The notes below the pieces were generated by a model. The model saw only the letters and a list, made by a program, of their open reading frames with translations, had not been told where the DNA came from and ran no database searches. A program made the translations under genes and the position numbers. Of a stretch of 64,000 nucleotides of DNA, positions 35,496-48,224 are shown piece by piece. Position 1 is the first letter of the stretch, and each line of letters opens with the position of its first letter. This stretch comes from Tolypeutes matacus (taxonomy: Eukaryota; Chordata; Mammalia; Cingulata; Chlamyphoridae): assembly GCA_026826555.1 (NCBI GenBank), contig JAKSZT010054458.1, positions 1,395,481 through 1,459,480 on the forward strand, read 5' to 3'.

Positions 35496-36960
35496 CATAA
35501 CTCACATGATATTTTTAATACAAAGATAATGTTAAACCAACCTGATTTGTTGCTTTTATTTTTTTTTCCTGAGAATTATGGAAAAATAAAAAGTAACATG
35601 ATCTCAAAGAGGTGATACTGCCTTTCTCTTAACCTAGACATAAAATATCTGCCAAATGACCAAAGCTTTCTATCAGTACATTTATAGTCTCTAATCATCA
35701 TAGTGTACTGATTGATAGAAAATGGGATGTTAAATCCTCATCATGGACAGTCCCTTAATAAGCAAGAAGTATAGTCATAAATTGTGCTGCAATTTTCAAG
35801 ATGCTTTTAAAATCTCAGCCAATACAAAAGTACTTTTTCATTTACCATTTCAACATTGAGTACAAATAAATCATGGTTAGGCACTTCTGGCCCATTAGAA
35901 CAATGTGTCCTTATATCCTAGACTTAGGATCCCATACTTTTAGTTGCTTCAAAGGTATACATCATAATTCTCTTACTTAAGAAATAACAGTAAGACCAAT
36001 TGCTAACATCTCAATTAAAAGTAAAAATATTGTATAATAAGTGCAACATTAGTTCTAATAGCCCTGATATTCTCTGCAATAGTTGTAGTGACTTATTTTG
36101 ATGCCACAGTCCATTTCAACTTCCAGGATGCTGTAAATGGTCCCAGACACATGTAAAATTTGTATAAGACAAAAGTTATCTAAAGTCGAAGATACAGTAT
36201 AACAATCAATGTTGTATATGAGGTGGGATATTTTTAAAGAGTGCATGTTTGGACCCAGTAGAGGCAAATTAAGTTATTCAGATTAATCAATCCATTAACA
36301 ACAAAAAATAATGGGGTAAAAAAATACATCAAAACACTTTAAAAGTATTATAGAGATGGAAAATACAGGGGAAAAGAAGCAGGAAAATTTTCAAACAAAA
36401 TCCTGTAATAGGAAAAGTAAGCAGAATATTAGAGTACCAATATTTCCTATGACCTTGATGGCATTTGTAATACCTTACACTTGAGATCTGGTCCTTTTAC
36501 CACTCAGAGACAGGGATGTAGTGGAGAGACATAGAGGAGACCCTCCTACTCATTGATCTAGATCCCCAAAGGGGTACGCCCTACAGGGTATAGGTAAACC
36601 ATATCTGAATCTGTGCCCCTTTCTTCAAAGTCACAAGACTTCAGTGAAGCTACTTTGGATATGAGAAAATCAGGAAAAGAAAAAAGAAACATTCTTGAGA
36701 AGTTGTGGCCACAGACCAGCCATCTTACAGATTTGTCTTAAAGAACAAATACCTAGTGTAGGCCAAATCCTTGATTGATGTGTTCACAACTAGTAGTGTT
36801 CTCAGTTATTTGGAAGAAGCAAAGGCAAAACCTCTCTATGGAAGTACCACAACTACAAATTTCAAGGGCAGTTATCAATAAGCAGGTAGAGAAATGAGAC
36901 AACATGCATAGAAACCAGCAGAGACAGACCTGTCTGATAACAGGTATTAGAATTATCAGA
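35496..36960. other. Unique sequence, 1.45 kb
   Basis: No exon, RNA gene or repeat recognised. The minus-strand ORF at 36055-36267 has no recognised similarity. Probably intron. Confidence 0.4.
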
Positions 36961-38405
36961 CATAGACTTTCAAATAATCATTACCATTTTTAAAGAAAGG
37001 CATGGAAAACTTGAAAATATATGAGAGGGACAAGAAGCTATATAAATGTAAAATAGAAGACTTGAAAAATGCAAAATAGTATTTCTAGTCATAAAAACAT
37101 ACCTTAAAGATAACTCAATGGGCATATTTGGCAGCAGATTGAACACAAAAAAGACAGAGCTCATGAAATAAATCACATAACTACCATGAATCTGCACTGT
37201 ATTGGTGGTCCTAGCCAGTGCAATAAGAAAAGAAAGAAATAAAATATATGATGATTAGAAAGGAAGATATAAAACTGCCATATTCAGAGATGACATAATT
37301 ACATGCAAACAAAATCCAAAAGAATCTGCAGCTTTTTGCACTGAGCAATATCATGGTTAAAAAAAATCAATATAAAATCATTTATATTTCTGTATGTAAG
37401 CAACAAACAGAAAATGAAATTAAAGAGATACAAGTTACACAAGAAAAAGAAATAAAAGACTGCCAGATTGGAAAGGAAGAAGTAAAACTATTTCTTCATA
37501 GATAACATGATCTCATATAGAAAATCCTAGGAATCCACTAAAAAACTATTAGAAGTAATAAGCTCATTTTTACATAATATTGTAAAATGTTATGTTGCTG
37601 TATACAAGAGTGATATAGAAGAATCAATTACATTTTTATGCATTGGCAACGAACAATTTGAAAATGAAATTAAGAAAACAATTCCATTTACAAAAGCATA
37701 AAAAAGAATACAATATTTAGGAAAAACTTTTTAAAAAGAGGTATAAAACTTATATGTCAAAAACTACAAATCATTGTTGAAAGAAATTAAAGATCTAAAT
37801 ATACAGAAAACATCCCATGTTCATGGATCAGAACAGTTAACATTTTAAAGAAGGCAATATTCTCCAAACTAATCTACAGATTCAACGTACTCCCTCTCAG
37901 AAGCCCAGCTAACTTTTTGTAGAAATTTGACAAGCTTATTCTAAAATGAATATGGAATTGCAAGGGACCCAGAGTTGCCAAAATAATACTGAAAAAGACA
38001 AATAACGTAGGAGAACTCACACTTCCCGATTTCATAACTTACTACAAAACAACAATAATAAAGATGTGTGGCACTGGCACAAGGATAGACATATTGATTG
38101 CTGGACTAGAACTGAGAGTCTAGAAAGAAACCTACACATCTCTGGCCAAATGATTTTTCAATAAGGGTGCTAAGACCACACAATGGGAATAGAATAGCAT
38201 TTTCAACAAATGGTGCTGGGATAACTGGATATCCATATGCAAAAGATAAAATTGGACCCTTACCTTACACCTATAAAAAAATTAACTCAAAATGGATTAA
38301 AAATCTCAATACAATAGCTAAAACTATAAAATCCTTAGAAGACAACATAGGGATAAATCCTCATGACCTTGGTTTGGCAAAGGATTCTTAGATATGTCAT
38401 CAAAT

Positions 38406-38428
38406 GCACACACACACACACACACACA
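38406..38428 (+). repeat. (CA)n microsatellite
   Basis: About 11 CA dinucleotides inside the L1 ORF2 remnant; likely variable in length. Confidence 0.9.
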
Positions 38429-39353
38429 AACAACAAAGAAAAAAGAGATAAATTGAAAACTTATGCTTTAAGGAAAGCAAACAACCTACAAAATGAAAAT
38501 CATCTATTGGACAAGGGACTTGCATCTAGAATATATAAAAAAACGCTTACAACTCAATAATAAAAAGACAAATACCCAATTAAAAATTGGCAAAGGATTT
38601 GAATAGATATTTCTCCAGGGAAGATATATAAATAACCAATACACACATGAAAAGATGCTCAACATCATTAGTTACGAGGAAAATCCAAATTAAAACTACA
38701 AGATACCACTTCACACCCACTAGGATGGCTAGAATAAAAAAGTCAGATAATAACAAGTGTTGTCAAAGATGTGGGGAAATTGGAACTCTCATACTGCTGG
38801 ACTGTAAAATGGTAGAGCCTGTTTTCGAAAACAGTCTGATATTTCTTCAAAAATTTAAACACTGAGTTACCACATGGCTGGCAATTTCACACCTAGGTGT
38901 ATACCCCAAATAGTTGAAAACAGGTGTTCACACAAAAAAGAGTACATGAATGTTTACAGCATTATTCATAATAGCCAAAAGGTGGAAACAAAGTGTCCAC
39001 CAACCAACAAATGGATACAGAATTTGGTAACAAAAGGAATGAAGCACTGAGGCATGCTACAACTTGGATGAACCTTGAAAACATGATGGTAAGTAAAAGA
39101 GGCTAGTCACAAAACTCCACGTTATATGATGCCATTTGTATGAAAGTCTAGGATAGGGAACTCTACAGAGACAAAAAAGCAGATCAGTGGTTGCTTAGGG
39201 CTGGGGCTTGGGAAGGGCTGGGGAGATGGGGTGGTTGCAAATAAAGGGTAAGGTTTTTGTTTTTTTGAGGTGATGAAAATGTTTTAAAATTGACTGTGGT
39301 GAAAGATGCACATACCTATGAATATATTAAAAACCACTGAATTGTACATTTTA

Positions 39354-39547
39354 TTTTATTTTATTTTTTTTTTTTTAAGATTTTATTTATTTATTCATTT
39401 ATCCCCCCCTTGCTGCTTGTGCACGCTGGGTCAGCTAACCACGCCATGCGGGCAGGCTTGCCTTCACCAGGAGGCCCTGGGAACCGAACCCAGGGCCTCC
39501 TATATGGTAAACGGGAGCCCCACTGATTGAGCCACAGCCGCCTCCCA
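39354..39547 (-). mobile_element. DAS SINE
   Basis: Perfect 16-bp target-site duplication TGAATTGTACATTTTA (39338-39353 and 39548-39563). Reverse tail with TTTTA repeats, the 'cgctgggtcagctaacc' block and B box 'gggaaccgaaccc'. Confidence 0.92.
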
Positions 39548-39630
39548 TGAATTGTACATTTTAAATAGGTGAACTGTATGGTATGTAAATTGTATCTCAA
39601 TAAAACTGTTTTTTTTTTTTTTTTTTTAAA

Positions 39631-41099
39631 CAAAAAGACATTCCATTTACAACAGCATAAAAATATTACTTAGGAATACATCTAAGAAGTGTAAGACTTT
39701 TACAAGAAAAGGAATAACACTTATTGAGAGACATTAAAGAAGACCTAAACAAAAGGAGAGATATATAATGTCCATAGAACGGAAGACTTAATATTGTAAA
39801 AATGTTACATTACTTTGCTCTAAATTTATTTATAAATTCAATACCATCTCAATCAAAACGCCATCAGATTTATTTATGGAACTTGACAAGGCAATTCTAA
39901 AATGAATATGGAAATGCCCAGGGCCAAGAATAGATAAAGACATTTTGAAAAACAAAACAAAACAAGGTAATAGGAGTGGCTGTACCTTATGTTTGTTTTC
40001 AAAGGTATCAAATAAAGCTAAAACAAAAATGACAGCATGGTATTGACACAAGGATAGGCAAGCAAATGAGAGGACCATAAAAGAGAACTCAGAAACAGAC
40101 CCACACATATATGGACACAAATTATGACTACAATGTGGAAAAAATGGAATTTGACTTCTACCTTACCCCTTATGCAAAATCAATTCTAGGTTGAACAAAG
40201 ACTTAAATAGGAAAGGGAAAGGTATAAAGCTCTTAGCAGGACATATGAAAGAATATTTTTAGATTTCAGTATAGAAAGGAATTTCTTAAAAGAAGTCACA
40301 CAAAGCACTACTCATAGAGGCAATGTGACTCCATTAAAACTAAGAACTTCTGTTTATCAAAAGATGAGAGAGAAAAGATAAACCATAAGAGTGGGAGAAG
40401 ATATTTGTAATACATGAGAAAACAGCAAACAATTCAAAAGAAAAATGGTTAAAAGTCTTGAAAGGAATTCACAAAAAAATAAGTTCAGAAGGCCAATAAA
40501 CATATAAAGAGATGTTCAGTAGATTTCAGTAGAAATCAAAGAATTGCAAGTTAACACTACAAGAAGCCAGTAGACATTGATTAGATTAACACATTCTCAC
40601 TCATTTGGCCACTCAGAGTGAGGAAGTGGAGTATCAGAAATTTCCATGTACTACTTGAGGGAATGTAAATAGTTACAATCATTTTGGGAAACAGGAATTT
40701 TCTGGTAAGGTTGGAAATTTGCATACTCTATGCCCTAACAATTCCAATTTAAGGAGTATGCCCTAGAAAAAGAAAATCTTTTTCAAGATTCATGTGCAGG
40801 ATAATGGAATACTATAGAGTAATAAAAATGAATGAAACAGAGCCACACACACAATCTGGATGAATCTTACAAATATAATGTTGAGGAAAAAAAACAAGAT
40901 GCAAAAGAGAATGATTTCATTTATTGAAAGTTCAAAAACAGACAAAAAATAAACTATAACTTTAGGATTATATACATAGGTGGCCGACTTTTAAAAGAAA
41001 TGATAATTGTTACCTCTAGTGGGAAGGACAGGATTCTAATTGAGGAGCAACACTTGCATTTGTTGACTTGGGTGGTGTTTACACTGGTGTTTGCAATAG
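39631..41099 (+). mobile_element. Plus-strand L1 ORF2 3' end and 3'UTR
   Basis: Starts in the ORF2 segment after the catalytic motif ('acattccatttacaacagca', 'ggaatacatctaag') and runs through the ORF2 end into 3'UTR ('ataatggaatactatagag', 'gaatgaaacagagcc'). It follows directly on the tail of the L1 at 37195. Heavily mutated. Confidence 0.7.
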
Positions 41100-41195
41100 A
41101 TTTTTTTTCTTTTTTTTAAGGAGATACCGTGGAATGAACCTGGGACCTCATACATGGGAAGGAGACACTCAACCACTGAGCTATACCTGCTCCCC
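41100..41195 (-). mobile_element. Short tRNA-like DAS SINE head
   Basis: About 95 bp. On the minus strand it reads GGGAGCAGGTATAGCTCAGT, with a near-perfect A box TAGCTCAGTGG and B box GGTTCATTCC, then a short A tail. Flanks share TGCAATA. It lacks the longer body of other copies, so it may be a distinct subfamily or a near-tRNA ancestor type. Confidence 0.8.
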
Positions 41196-41380
41196 TGCAA
41201 TATACCTTTTTTTAAATGTACATATTTTGCACATTTATGCGGTAATATAAAAGTCAAAAAAGATAAAAAAAGAGGTATGCCTATGAACTCTAATTTAAAA
41301 GTGATAAATGAAATAATTTACAAAGAGATAGTTAATAAAAAAGTTTCAGACTTTTAAGTACTACAGTAGTTCAGAATAGG

Positions 41381-41830
41381 AGAATATGCACAGACTGGAA
41401 AAACACAGAAGTTTCAGGGAAAAGGTGGGGCTTGAGCTGGCATTTAGATACAAAGATAAATAGAGAGGGAAATATGAGCAAATATTTAACCATGAGCAAA
41501 AATGTCCATAATGGTAAGATTCATCTAACTAGAACAAAGGTTTGAGTGAGGTAAATAGAAGGGAAAATAGGTGGATATATCATTAGAACCCATGTATTAA
41601 TGGAAGGCTTTGAACACTAGAAAGCAGGCTCATAAGTCAGCAATAAATGGTCCATATATAGAACACGAAAAAACACTTCAAGAAAAATCAGTCTAACAGC
41701 AACAGGTTGGATTTTTTATTTTTATTTTTTTTTTGGGTGGGAGAAGGAAGTGTGGAAAGGGATTGGTGTAAACGATCAGCTAGAAAGATGTAATAATTAA
41801 GGAGTGAAATGATAATGATCAGATCATTTA
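41381..41830 (+). mobile_element. Ancient dispersed repeat fragment
   Basis: Phrases such as 'gcttgagctggcatttagat' and 'aaggctttgaacactagaaa' recall the repeat at 843. Strongly diverged. Confidence 0.35.
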
Positions 41831-41834
41831 GTTT

Positions 41835-42355
41835 GTAGTGATTAAAAAATATGTTCACAAATCCTTTGAGACCCCTCCCTTGATTAGGTGGAACCTAACT
41901 CCGCCTACCTTGAATATGGTGTAGACAGTGACTGGTTTCTAATGAACAGAATAAAGTGGAAGTTATGATGTGTGACTTTGGAGACAAGGACATAAAAGGC
42001 ATTGCATATTCCTCCTTGGTTTCTTTGAATTGCTCGCTCTAGGGGAAGACATGAGCACATTCAAACCTCTCTGTGGAGAGGTCCTTGTACTGAGGAACCA
42101 AGGTCTCCAACCACAACCAATTAGGAACTTGGGCCTTCTGCCAACAGCCATGTGAATGAACTTGGAAGGGGATCTTCTAGCTCCCATTAAGTTTTCAGAT
42201 GACAGCTTGATTACAAACTCATGAGAGACCTTGAGCCAGAACCACCCAGTTAAGCCACTCACATTTCCTGACCTATGAAGCTATGAGATACTAAATGTTT
42301 TTTGTTTTAAGTCACTATGTTGTAATTTGTTATATAGCAATAGATAATTAATGCA
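41835..42355 (+). mobile_element. MLT1-type MaLR LTR
   Basis: 'gacccctcccttgattaggt' near the start and the 3' end 'gttgtaatttgttatatagc' followed by 'aatagataattaatgca' are classic MLT1 text. About 520 bp, old. The 99-codon minus-strand ORF across it is chance. Confidence 0.65.
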
Positions 42356-42720
42356 ATTCTATAGGCATGGCTGTGGGAATGGAGAGGAAGGGAATAGATA
42401 GGAGGCATTTCAAAGGAAGAATAAATAAGATTTGGTTATTAAAAAAGGTGAAGAGAAAGAATGAGTCAAGGATGGCTACGAGGTTTTATAACCAGCAGAT
42501 TAGGAAAATAGTGGTACCAACAAGGGAAGACTGTTAGAAATAGAAATCTATTTGGAACATTTAATATTGTAAATTAGGTTTTGGAAATGTAAAAATTATA
42601 ATAAGACATATAGTAAATGTCCTATAGACAGCTATAAATATAGGGCAAATATTAAGTAAGTTGTGGGGTAGGAAGAGAAGCCAGTGGAGAATTCATCAAC
42701 AGATGTGATAATTAACAGCT
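42356..42720 (+). mobile_element. Ancient dispersed repeat fragment
   Basis: 'gagtcaaggatggctacgag' and 'aggttttggaaatgtaaaa' resemble the continuation of the repeat at 41381, with the MLT1 LTR inserted between the two halves. Confidence 0.4.
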
Positions 42721-44869
42721 TAAGAATGGATATCCCTTTAAAGAAAAGAATTTGACAGAAGGCCTAATTCCTTAAAGCTTTTTAAATGTATGAGTACAAT
42801 GAGAAAAAGAAAAAAAAATTATTGAAGCAACTGGATAAAATAAGCATGATAATTAAACATAGGGGAAAAGGACAGAAGGGGAGGGAAGAGAAAGAAAAAC
42901 TTCACTCCAAACACTGGCATAGACATCTAAAACCCTATAAAGAACAAAGATAAGGGCGAGAGGAGAAAGGGTTAGGGAGAAGGAGGGAAGTAGAGAAAGT
43001 TAGAATATGAATGGGAAGAGAGTGAGAAAGCCAGCCAGAGAGTAAGCAAATTAGTTTTTTAAAAATAGAAATCATAATTTTTTTTTCCTCTCAATAGGGC
43101 CAAATCGAGAGCTTTAGGAGAGATTAAACAATCTCATTCATAAACAATGAAGCTGATAATGAAACTTCTGAACAGAAGGTCAAATTAAAATAACTTCTTT
43201 GGGAATAGTAATTCAATAATATGATTCAATAAGAATTCCCTTGTGATATTTTTTCTTAGATTTTAGCATTCCATTCTCTTTAATTGTCAAGATTTGTTTC
43301 CATCTTAAAAAACAAATGCAGATATATTTCATTATATAAACATTTGTTATTGCAGAAGATATAAACCAGGGATCATTAAAGATGTCATTTACTATTAATT
43401 TTTGGTTATCAATGTCTTTATGTTCCACTAAATATGCTCCTCCAAAATTGTTATTCACTGCTGAACTTTTGAATCTTTTCTTCTGCAGTTTATTTCCCAC
43501 CTTCAACTTTCAGATCAATATTTTTATTACTAAAATCCATTATAATTCACATTATTTGAAATCTGGGTTTGAGTAATCAATGAAGACTTTTGATATCCTG
43601 ATTTAGCTCATTTGACGGAGTTTTACCAAAAATAGATGACTTTTTAGTCTAATATTACCTTGTTAATGTTAACAGTAGGTATAAAATGCACTGAGTGATA
43701 GACTCAAATAACCACAACAACCTAGGTTTCGTGTTTTGAGATTTACTACATGTTCACTAATAAAATAGTTATATATTTTTTATGATTATAGCACATCTAG
43801 TTTTAAATCACCTGTATGTTCTCCATCTTCCTCTAAGCTGATTCAACTCCACTCTACTTTCTCCTCTCCACTCTGTTTTGATCTTACGGGTGTGCCACAT
43901 GTGGGGAAACCTATCTTCTATACCTATGTCAGATCTCTGCCTCATGTTATATTTTGGAGGAAAATAGTTCACGAAAATCATCAATTATCAACAACTGAAA
44001 ATGAGCTGAACACATTTTTCCTCTTAGAGGAGTTACTTTATAGGTTATTTTAAAAGTATGAATCATCTTAAAGCATTTAAAAAAAGATTTTAGTTGTAAT
44101 AATTCAATTTGTAGGTAATTTATTACATAAGCTAAGGTGCCTATTGGTCAAATATATTTAACCCTACATATTTAAAATGTTCTTGTACTAAGAATCTAAA
44201 ATCTCTATAACTTAAAATCTAAGATTTCTGTAACTTTTGAAGATGTTCTTTGATTTTTTCTTAACTAATAAAAAAACTTCCTATGCAAAATATGGATAAT
44301 CTCACAACTCACAGATCATTAAATAATAATAGTACACATCAGGGAAAGTATGATGTAATAACTTTCTTAATAAAAAAATAAAAATTTTCTTGATAAAAAA
44401 TAAAATATATAATTGAGGTAACTTATCTTTCAAAAAGTCAAATAGTAATCCTAAAGTCACAAAGTTATAAAGGCCTCAAGATTCTCTCTAGCCCAGGCTG
44501 CAAATAACAGGCAGGATTGTATTTAAATTACTTCAGTAGACTCAAGGCAATTCAGTTAGTTCAACATTCTATGTGCTTTCTTTGTGCAAGGCACTTTGCT
44601 TGATGCTTCAGAGAATAGAAACTAAAATGAAACACATTCACTATCATTAAGGGATTTACTATAGCTATTGGGAGTCATGGTGTGGTTAGCTTGTGTGCAC
44701 AAGTTACATACATAAAACAGCATAAATCAGGACATGCAGGAAAAATGTTATAGGAGTTTAGAACAGGATAAAGAACACAGTAATCAAAAATATTTCTCAG
44801 TAAAACACATAAATAGGCACAATGAATGGAATATGTTTATATACCTATATATGTGTGTATATGTGTATA

Positions 44870-44900
<31 letters not shown>

Positions 44901-45160
44901 TACCATCTATACCATAAATAGCCTCATGTCAGTTCAATTTAGGTTCTGCCACCAAAGAGTAGGCTGCTAACTTAGGTAAAGACTGGTTTCATAGTTTTTG
45001 GATTTTGGAATTGAAGACAATGGATGTAGACCTGTATAAATTATTTTTTTAACATTGACATAAAGCTTGTGGTCTATATTCCAATTTTTTCATGTCTCAA
45101 TAACATCCCTTTGAGTCTCTTCTCCTCCCTTCCTAATACTATCCACGATCATTGACTCTT
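42721..45160. other. Unique sequence, 2.4 kb, with a TG/CA microsatellite
   Basis: No gene recognised. An open minus-strand frame (43213-43506, 97 codons) has no similarity I know and was not called. 44846-44901 is a mixed TA/TG then CA microsatellite. 44540-44650 has a trace of the ancient repeat. Purine-rich around 42820-43050. Probably SCLT1 intron. Confidence 0.4.
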
Positions 45161-45171
45161 CAGTTACTCTT

Positions 45172-45450
45172 TTTTTTTTTTTTTTTTTTTTTTAATTGTG
45201 GGAAGATATATACAACATATATTTTCCCATCCCAACCACTCCCAAACATAACATTCAGTGGGATTAATCACATTCACAATATCCTGATACCCTCACTACC
45301 TTTTGTTACTAAAACTTTTCCATCTCCCCAAATAGAAGCCCTATGCACATTATGCATATATATCTCATTCTCCCTACCTGCCACCCCTGGCAACCTGTAC
45401 TCCAATTTTTTGTCTCTAGGAGCTTGCATATTCTCTGATGTTTTCATTGT
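45172..45450 (-). mobile_element. 5'-truncated L1M 3' end
   Basis: A T run (reverse tail), then L1M 3'UTR text ('cattcagtgggattaatcac', 'tggcaacctgtactcc'). AGTTACT on both sides (about 45162 and 45453) is the probable duplication. The overlapping 111-codon ORF is translated repeat. Confidence 0.7.
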
Positions 45451-45454
45451 AGTT

Positions 45455-47900
45455 ACTAAAAGGCTTAAGTTTAACATTCTAAATTGAAACAATCTCCTTT
45501 GCTTAGATACCAATTTAACTTCAATGGTATACACAATGTTCCTACATGCCTCTGCTCCCCCACCTTTATGTAGCTCTTGTTACAAATTACACGTTTCTAC
45601 AGTATGAGTTCCAAAACCACTGATTTCTCATTACAATTTATGCATTTGCTTTTCAGAGCCAGTAGGAAGTAAAAAGTGGAGTCACAAACCAAAACTGCAA
45701 GAGTACTGGCATTTATATTTACCCATGTCATTACCCTCACTGGAAATCTTTATTTTTTCATGTGGCCTTGATCAATTGCCCTTTGCTTTTTTTCATTTAA
45801 AAAAAATTGTATGGAAGTATATCATGCATAAATGAATAAACAATAATTGTATAATAAAAGTTGTAAGCTTAGGAAACAAACATGCAAGGACTTCCAGACA
45901 TCACCTCACCACCAACACCTTGCATTGTTGTGAAACATTTGTTACAAACTATGAAAGAACATTGTCAAAATATTACTACTAACTATAGCCCATATCTTAT
46001 ATTTGTTGTACTTTTTCCCAAACCCACCCTATTATTAACATCCTGTATTAGTATTATATATTTGCCATAGTTCATGTGAGAATGTTCTCATATTTGTTCT
46101 GTTAACCACAGTCCACAATCCATCACAGGATTCACTGTGTTATACAGTCTCAGGCTTTGTTTAATCCATTCAAAGTGTACACTCAGCGGCTCTCATTTTC
46201 ATCACAGTGTTGTGCTGTCATCACCTCAGTAAATTTTAGAACGTTTTTTATTACTCCAAAAGGAAAAATCCCATAATCCTTTCTACCCCCCCTATTGTTG
46301 ACCCTTAGAATTGATATAGTATCTTCTTTGCCATTGTTGCAAAAGTATTACAATCTTACTGTTACTTTTAATCTGGAGAGTCTTCTTTAGCATTTCTCAT
46401 AGAGCTGGTATAGTGGTGATGAACTTCTTCAGCTTTTATTTGTTTGGGAATGTCTTAATATCTTCCTCATTTTAGAAAGACAGTTTGTCAGTTTTTGGTT
46501 AACAATTGTTTGCTTTTAGCACTTTAATTGCACCATCCCACTGTCTTCTTGCTTCCATGGTTTCCAATGAAAAATTGGCACTTAATCTTATTGAGGCTCC
46601 ATTGTATGTGACACATTGCTTCTCTCTTGAGGTTTTCAGAATTTTCTATCTTTGGCATTTGGCAGTTTGATTATGTCATGGAATGGGTCTATTTGGATTT
46701 ATTCCACTTGTAGTTTGTTGAGCATCTTAGATGTGTATATTACTGACTTTAGTTAAATTTGGGAAATTTCTAGTGGTTTATTTCTTTGCAAACTCTCTCT
46801 GCCCCTATCTTTCTTCTTCCTTTCTGACTCCCACAATGCATAGTTGGTACACTTGATGGTATCTCACAAGTTCTTCAGGTTCTGCTCACTTTTCTTCATT
46901 CTTTCCTCAATTGTCTTATCTTCAAGTTCATGGGTTCTTTTTCCTGTCAGCTCCAATCTGTTGTTGAGCCCTTCTAAGGAATTTTTAATTTGTTACCGTG
47001 GTCTTCAGCTCTGTTTGGTTCCTCTTCATAATTTCCATCTCTCTATTGATACTTTTTGTGTCATGTACTGTTTTCCTAATATCATTTAGTTTTTTGTTTA
47101 TGCTTTCTTTTAGCTCTTTGAGCATATCGAGGGCCATCTTTTAAAAGTCTTTATCTGACATGTTCTAGGTTTGGTCCTCCTCATTGATGGTTTCTAATGC
47201 TTTTATTTTCTTCTTTGCTAGGGCCATCATGTCCTGTTTCTTTGTATGTTTTGTAATCTTTTGTTGAAACCTGGACATTTTGATATTTTGTGTTATCACT
47301 GGCATTTTGACTCTAAGTCTGTTCCTCTCCCCCTAGTGTTGACAAGAGCTTTCCCTGAATGCCAGGAGTTAACTAAAAAACAAAAACAAAAACAAAAAAC
47401 AACAACAAAAAACAGCTTTCCCAGTCTTTGCAGATTTACCACTGCAAGTGGTCTCCTTCGGGGTTTATTCATACAATGAGATTAGAGAATAGCCCAGGCC
47501 AAATTGAGGGGCCTCCCTGACCTTTTCTGTGCATCTGTCTTAATCTTGGGCATATGTGAGGGTAACCCTAGGAAGTTCCCTGTTTACATGGTTCTAAATG
47601 TTGCTTCTTCCCCTGGAAAGTTTCCTCACAGTCTGGGTCACTGCAGTGTATGACCTACAGACAGCAATTCCTTATCCCAAGCAGCACAACATTTTATAGG
47701 AGATTTCTGTGAGCTGCACACACATGGTAAGTTCTGGGGTGGCAAGTCACAAAGGTCACCACCAGAGAGATTGGGCCAGACATACATGCTCTCAGTATGT
47801 GCACAAGGATTACTGTGTATCACCTGGAACCAGGACCACGGATCTGCACTGGGATCATTGGCTCGCTCAATGCTGAACCAGTGAGGAATGGGGAGAGGGC
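45455..47900 (-). mobile_element. HAL1-like half-LINE (3'UTR, ORF1, 5'UTR)
   Basis: 45455-45790 is a 3'UTR with 'atatttacccatgtcattac', known from HAL1/L1ME-type consensus. It resumes at 46370 after a module insertion, with ORF1 C-terminus ('gcatttctcatagagctggt', 'ttttcagaattttctatc') through ORF1 to about 47250, then 5'UTR to about 47900. No ORF2 lies between the 3'UTR and ORF1, which defines HAL1. ORF1 is decayed. Confidence 0.65.
45791..46361 (-). mobile_element. L1-type 3' module, 571 bp, inserted in the HAL1-like element
   Basis: Flanked by TTGCTTTT (45783-45790) and TTACTTTT (46362-46369). HAL1 text reads continuously when it is removed. Same module as 14338-14936, with nearly the same 5' end point ('acaatcttactg'). 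Confidence 0.65.
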
Positions 47901-47914
47901 CAACCAGAGTGCCA

Positions 47915-48213
47915 TGAGATCCTTCTTCTTTCTGTCACATGGCAGGATCAAAAATGAGAGAGCTCTCTCTTCTTGCATCTTGGTCTCAGTGAATATCCAT
48001 TTATATCAGACTCAGCAAGGAGGCAGGGACTCAGCCTGAGTAATGCCCATGGATTTAGTCAAATCAAAAAGCAATCTTATCAAATAAACTAATCAAAGCT
48101 CCCAAAGCTGAATTTAATTTAATCAAAGGGTTTCACATCCAGAGAAAGAAATTAGTTTACAAGTATAATCTTTCTGTTTTTGGGATTTATAAAATAATCT
48201 CAAATTGCCATAC
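47915..48213 (-). mobile_element. Family 2 LTR, 5' part, reverse
   Basis: Matches 12370-12665: 'ttctgtcacatggcagg', 'gtgaatatccatttatat', then 'ggatttataaaataatctc' and 'aattgccata' at the end. The LTR 3' half is missing. It abuts the HAL1-like 5'UTR. Confidence 0.65.
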
Positions 48214-48224
48214 ATGTAAAAGTC

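Larger units (their letters stand above)
37195..39630 (+). mobile_element. Plus-strand L1M ORF2/3'UTR, with a second partial copy in front
   Basis: 37195-37440 and 37441-37730 both cover the reverse transcriptase catalytic segment: the first reads FRDD (37283-37294), the second FIDN (37495-37506). The second copy continues through ORF2 C-terminal text ([10 protein letters not shown] at 38281; MKRCSTSLVTRKIQIKTTRY at 38647) into the 3'UTR, ending 'tatctcaataaaactg' and a tail near 39610-39629. So two L1 fragments lie head-to-tail. No intact ORF. A DAS SINE interrupts the 3'UTR. Confidence 0.8.

Noticed and set aside
42000..42262. 99-codon minus-strand ORF
   Set aside because: Falls entirely in the MLT1-type LTR at 41835-42355.
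43213..43506. 97-codon minus-strand ORF near the SCLT1 exon
   Set aside because: No similarity to SCLT1 or another family I know and no convincing splice sites; low-complexity AT-rich composition.
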